This document shows, piece after piece, positions 61,374 through 64,000 of a stretch of 64,000 bases of DNA. Source of the stretch: Sphingomonas astaxanthinifaciens DSM 22298. Lineage in GTDB: Bacteria > Pseudomonadota > Alphaproteobacteria > Sphingomonadales > Sphingomonadaceae. Within the stretch, counting starts at the first letter, position 1; each line of letters starts with the position of its first letter. The DNA is taken from the NCBI RefSeq assembly GCF_000711715.1, contig NZ_JONN01000002.1, positions 186,001-250,000 on the forward strand, in the 5' to 3' direction. Position numbers and translations under genes: made by a program. The notes beneath the pieces were generated by a model. It was not told the DNA's origin, did not search any database, and saw only the letters and a program-made list of their open reading frames with translations.

Positions 61374-63419
61374 TCAGGCCGGCTCGACCTCCCTGGCCTT
61401 GACGATCTTCTCGGCGAGCGGGCCGTTGAGTTCGGCCAGATGGTCGAACGCGGCCTCGTAGGTGGCGAGGCCCTGGCTGAGCGAGCGCAGCTCGCCTTCC
61501 AGCCCCTGGAGCTCGGCCTCGGGGACCAGCGCCTCGACCCGGTCCCAGCCGCTCCAGCCCTCGCGGGGCCCAAGGCCGAGGACCTGGCCGCGGCGGGCGG
61601 CGAGGGCCGAACTGACCTTGCTGGTCGCTCCCGCCGGGGTCACCACGGTCACCTTGTGGACGGGTTCGAGGAGGTGCGGCTGCGCCGCGGCCAGCGCTTC
61701 CTGCATCGCGATCCGGCCGGCGGTGCGGAAGGCGAGCTCGCTCGAATCGACGCTGTGATAGCTGCCGTCGGTCAGCGTCACCGCGACGTCGACCACCGGA
61801 AAGCCCATCGGTCCCGACTGGCAGGCGTCGCGAATGCCCTGCTCGACGGCGGGGATATATTGACGGGGAATGGCGCCGCCGTGGATCTGCTCGGCGAAGG
61901 CGATGCCGCCCCCGCGCTCCTGCGGACGAAGCTCGATCACCACGTCGCCGAACTGGCCGTGGCCGCCCGACTGCTTCTTGTGTCGGCCGCGCTGGACCAC
62001 GCTGCGGCGGATGCTCTCGCGATAACCGACGCGGGGCGGGCGCTGGGTGACCGTGACGCCATGACGTCGCTTGAGCCGCGCAAGCACGACCGACAATTGC
62101 TCCTCGTTCACGCCCGACAGGATCAGCGCATGGTCGTCCTCGTCATGATCCACGTGGAGCGTCGGGTCTTCCTCGGTCAGCTTGTGGAGCGCGCCGGACA
62201 GTTTGACGTCGTCCTTGCGATCGGCGGGGGCAATGGCGAGCCGGACGTTGCGCGACGGGAGGGGCAGCTCGGGCAGCGGCGGCAGCATGCTCCGGCCGAA
62301 CCATTCGCCGCCATGCATCGCATCGACCTTGGCCAGCGCGACCACCTCGCCCTCGGGCGCCTCGCCCAGCCGCTGGCTCTTCTCGCCCTGCAGGGCGAAG
62401 AGCGCGCCGGCCTTGACCGCGCGGCCATCGCCGCCGGTCAGTTCCTGGCCTTCCCTGAGGGTGCCGCCGAGCATCCGGGCGAGGACCAGCCGCCCCAGCG
62501 CATGGCCATGGCTGACCTTGACCGTGAACAGCGCCGGATCGTGGACTCCGAGCCGCTGCGCGGTCCGGGCGGGAGCGGGGGCCTCGTGGCGCAGCGCCTT
62601 CATCAGCCGGCGCACGCCCCAGCCATTGGCGGCCGAACCGAACAGCACCGAGACGCCGAGATTGTCGCTTGTCTCGCGGGCAAGGTCGTGGAGCACCGTC
62701 TCGAGCGGCGGGGTCTCGTCCATCAGCAATTGCTCGAGCAGGGCGTCGTCATGGTCGGCGAGATGCTCGAGCAGGCGGGTGCGGGCCTCGGCCTCGATCG
62801 CATCGAGTTCGGCGGGCATGGCGACCTGCTCGGACGGGCCGCCCGGGCGGTAATGGAAGGCGCGTTCGAGCGCGACCTCGACGAAGCCGCTGACCTTGTC
62901 GCCGCTGGTGATCGGGATCTGCCGGGCGATGAGCGGCGAGACGCTGAGCGGCTGGAGCGCTTGCAGCAGGTCCCCGATCGAACCGCGGGCGCTGTCGATC
63001 CGGTTGACGAAGACGAGGTGCGGAAGGCCGAGCTCGTCGAGCAGGCGAAGGGTCGGGGCGGCGAGGGCCGCGCGGGCGGGGTCGGGGTCGACCACCACGA
63101 TGGCGAGGTCGGCGACGCTGAGCGCCCGGGCGCCATCGGCCTGGAAGCCGGTTCCGCCGGGGACGTCGATCAGCGCGAAGCGCTCGCCTAGCCAGGTGAA
63201 ATGCATGAGATTGAGTTCGGTCGAGCCGCCGCGGGCGCGCGCTTCTGGGCTCGAATCGCCGATGCTGGTCCCTTGTCCGGTGTCGCCCTGCCGGTCGATC
63301 GCGCCGCTGGCGAACAGCATGGCTTCGGCGAGGCAGGTCTTGCCCGCGCCCGCCGGACCGACCAGCGCAATGGCTCTGGTGCCGGGGACGGGCTCGTGCC
63401 GGTGTGGGGTGCCTTGCAT
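61374..63419 (-). CDS. Elongation factor G-like GTPase, divergent
   Basis: A 681-residue protein with EF-G domain order. G1 is GPAGAGKT (21-28), G3 is DVPGG (85-89) where EF-G has DTPGH, and G4 is NRID (139-142) where EF-G has NKxD. The RGITI switch motif reads RGGST. Later domains are retained (RHKKQSGGHGQFGDVVIEL, GFPVVDVAVTLTDGSYHSVDSSE). The missing catalytic His suggests slow or altered GTP hydrolysis. Such EF-G-like proteins occur as second copies in bacteria; their role is unsettled. It is not the housekeeping fusA, since no str operon is adjacent. Confidence 0.9.
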   Translation of the reverse strand: MQGTPHRHEPVPGTRAIALVGPAGAGKTCLAEAMLFASGAIDRQGDTGQGTSIGDSSPEARARGGSTELNLMHFTWLGERFALIDVPGGTGFQADGARALSVADLAIVVVDPDPARAALAAPTLRLLDELGLPHLVFVNRIDSARGSIGDLLQALQPLSVSPLIARQIPITSGDKVSGFVEVALERAFHYRPGGPSEQVAMPAELDAIEAEARTRLLEHLADHDDALLEQLLMDETPPLETVLHDLARETSDNLGVSVLFGSAANGWGVRRLMKALRHEAPAPARTAQRLGVHDPALFTVKVSHGHALGRLVLARMLGGTLREGQELTGGDGRAVKAGALFALQGEKSQRLGEAPEGEVVALAKVDAMHGGEWFGRSMLPPLPELPLPSRNVRLAIAPADRKDDVKLSGALHKLTEEDPTLHVDHDEDDHALILSGVNEEQLSVVLARLKRRHGVTVTQRPPRVGYRESIRRSVVQRGRHKKQSGGHGQFGDVVIELRPQERGGGIAFAEQIHGGAIPRQYIPAVEQGIRDACQSGPMGFPVVDVAVTLTDGSYHSVDSSELAFRTAGRIAMQEALAAAQPHLLEPVHKVTVVTPAGATSKVSSALAARRGQVLGLGPREGWSGWDRVEALVPEAELQGLEGELRSLSQGLATYEAAFDHLAELNGPLAEKIVKAREVEPA

Positions 63420-63557
63420 GGTGCAGCTCTCCTTCGTGCCGAGGTGGCGCGTCGAGTCGCGGCGGGCGCCTCTTGCGCCATGGGGAAGGGGAGGGTCTGC
63501 CTGTCGCGCGCTCTTGGCAAGGGGAACGGGCGCGCCCGCGCGTCGGTTGGGCGCGGC

Positions 63558-64000
63558 ATGGCCAGCACCGCGTCTCCCGGCACCGCCGCCGACAAGCCTT
63601 CCGACATTCCCGCCCCGGGCTGGCTCGCGATCGCGCGGCGGAGCTGGCGCGCGGTGCAGAAGGACAATGTCGGGATCGTCGCCGCCGGAGTCGCTTTCTA
63701 TTTCTTCCTCGCGCTGGTCCCCCTGCTCGGGGCGACGGTGCTGACCTACGGGCTGTTCGTCTCGCCCGAGACGGTGGCGCGGCAGGCGGCGGGGCTGACG
63801 AGCGTGCTTCCGGGCGAGGCGGCCAGGCTGATCGGCGACCAGCTGACGCAGGTGGTCGAGACCTCGGGCGGCAAGAAGGGGATCGGTCTCTTCCTCGCGA
63901 TCCTGCTCGCCTTCTGGGGCGCCCGGAGCGCGGCCGGCGGGATCGTGACCGCACTCAACATCGCCTACGAGGAAGAAGAGACGCGGGGGTTCGTGCAGAC
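63558..64000 (+). CDS. YihY/BrkB-family membrane protein, N-terminal part (cut by window edge)
   Basis: The frame is open to the right edge and encodes the first 147 residues of a YihY-type protein: a polar N-terminus, then RRSWRAVQKDNVGIVAAGVAFYFFLALVPLL, and a second hydrophobic block GIGLFLAILLAFWGARSAAGGIVTALNIAYEEEE, both typical of the family. Members are often mislabelled ribonuclease BN; the function is unclear. The start at 63558 precedes the family core by about 25 residues. It is divergent from the EF-G-like gene. Confidence 0.9.
   Translation, partial: MASTASPGTAADKPSDIPAPGWLAIARRSWRAVQKDNVGIVAAGVAFYFFLALVPLLGATVLTYGLFVSPETVARQAAGLTSVLPGEAARLIGDQLTQVVETSGGKKGIGLFLAILLAFWGARSAAGGIVTALNIAYEEEETRGFVQ

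Noticed and set aside
61245..63191. Plus-strand frame of 648 codons
   Set aside because: Antisense shadow of the EF-G-like gene with no recognisable domain.

Overview
The window is a high-G+C, densely packed chromosomal segment of an alphaproteobacterium, most likely a member of the Sphingomonadales. Supporting signs are the separate F0 ATP synthase operon (atpI-atpB-atpE-atpF'-atpF, no F1 genes attached), a CpdR response regulator, a SapC-family protein, a phenylacetate-degradation PaaZ, an alphaproteobacterial-type heat-shock promoter before dnaK, and many GTG or TTG starts with overlapping stop/start junctions. There is no rRNA, prophage, transposase or CRISPR array. One tRNA (Arg, anticodon CCT) is present. 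Both window edges cut genes: tgt on the left and a YihY/BrkB-type membrane protein on the right.

Layout. 0-9 kb: the tgt end, small membrane proteins, an arsC-aquaporin pair, a DEAD-box RNA helicase, a SapC protein followed by a terminator and a possible C-rich small RNA, an N-formylglutamate amidohydrolase, cpdR, a secreted M48 protease with a LysM-like tail, and a Flp-type pilin. 9-17 kb: a methyltransferase divergent from comF, then grxC, a nitrilase-family amidase, tRNA-Arg, a FAD-dependent oxidoreductase, folE, a Rieske oxygenase and an APC permease. 16.5-21.5 kb: fabD-fabG, then dnaK-dnaJ. 21.5-32 kb: exported hydrolases, a glutaminyl cyclase, purB, a CPA1 antiporter, a GT87-type glycosyltransferase, an ABC-F ATPase and radC. 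32-36 kb: ydbH-ynbE-ydbL, the inner-to-outer-membrane lipid bridge set. 36.8-39.3 kb: the F0 operon. 39.3-39.6 kb: a lower-G+C patch bounded by a direct repeat and holding a small Cys-rich reading frame. 39.6-46.5 kb: paaZ, a CAP-domain protein, an overlapping ABC transporter-PqqD-paaG operon, and intracellular phaZ.

47-58 kb is the most distinctive part. It is an exopolysaccharide locus: a GT4 glycosyltransferase, a PPP-type phosphatase, a sugar-nucleotide epimerase, a Wza-like export lipoprotein, a Wzc-like tyrosine autokinase, a TPR-like protein and an O-antigen-ligase/polymerase-like protein. Directly beside it are a nucleotidyltransferase, a lasso-peptide B2-like Cys protease and an HprK-like kinase. 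These three families accompany ribosomal-peptide maturation, yet no precursor peptide or cyclase is visible. A PqqD-like protein and an ABC exporter, the other usual partners, lie 12-14 kb away in their own operon. Whether this toolkit modifies a peptide encoded elsewhere or has been recruited to polysaccharide biology is the main open question here. 58-64 kb closes with an MFS exporter, a HAD hydrolase, a dicarboxylate symporter and an EF-G-like GTPase that lacks the canonical catalytic His.
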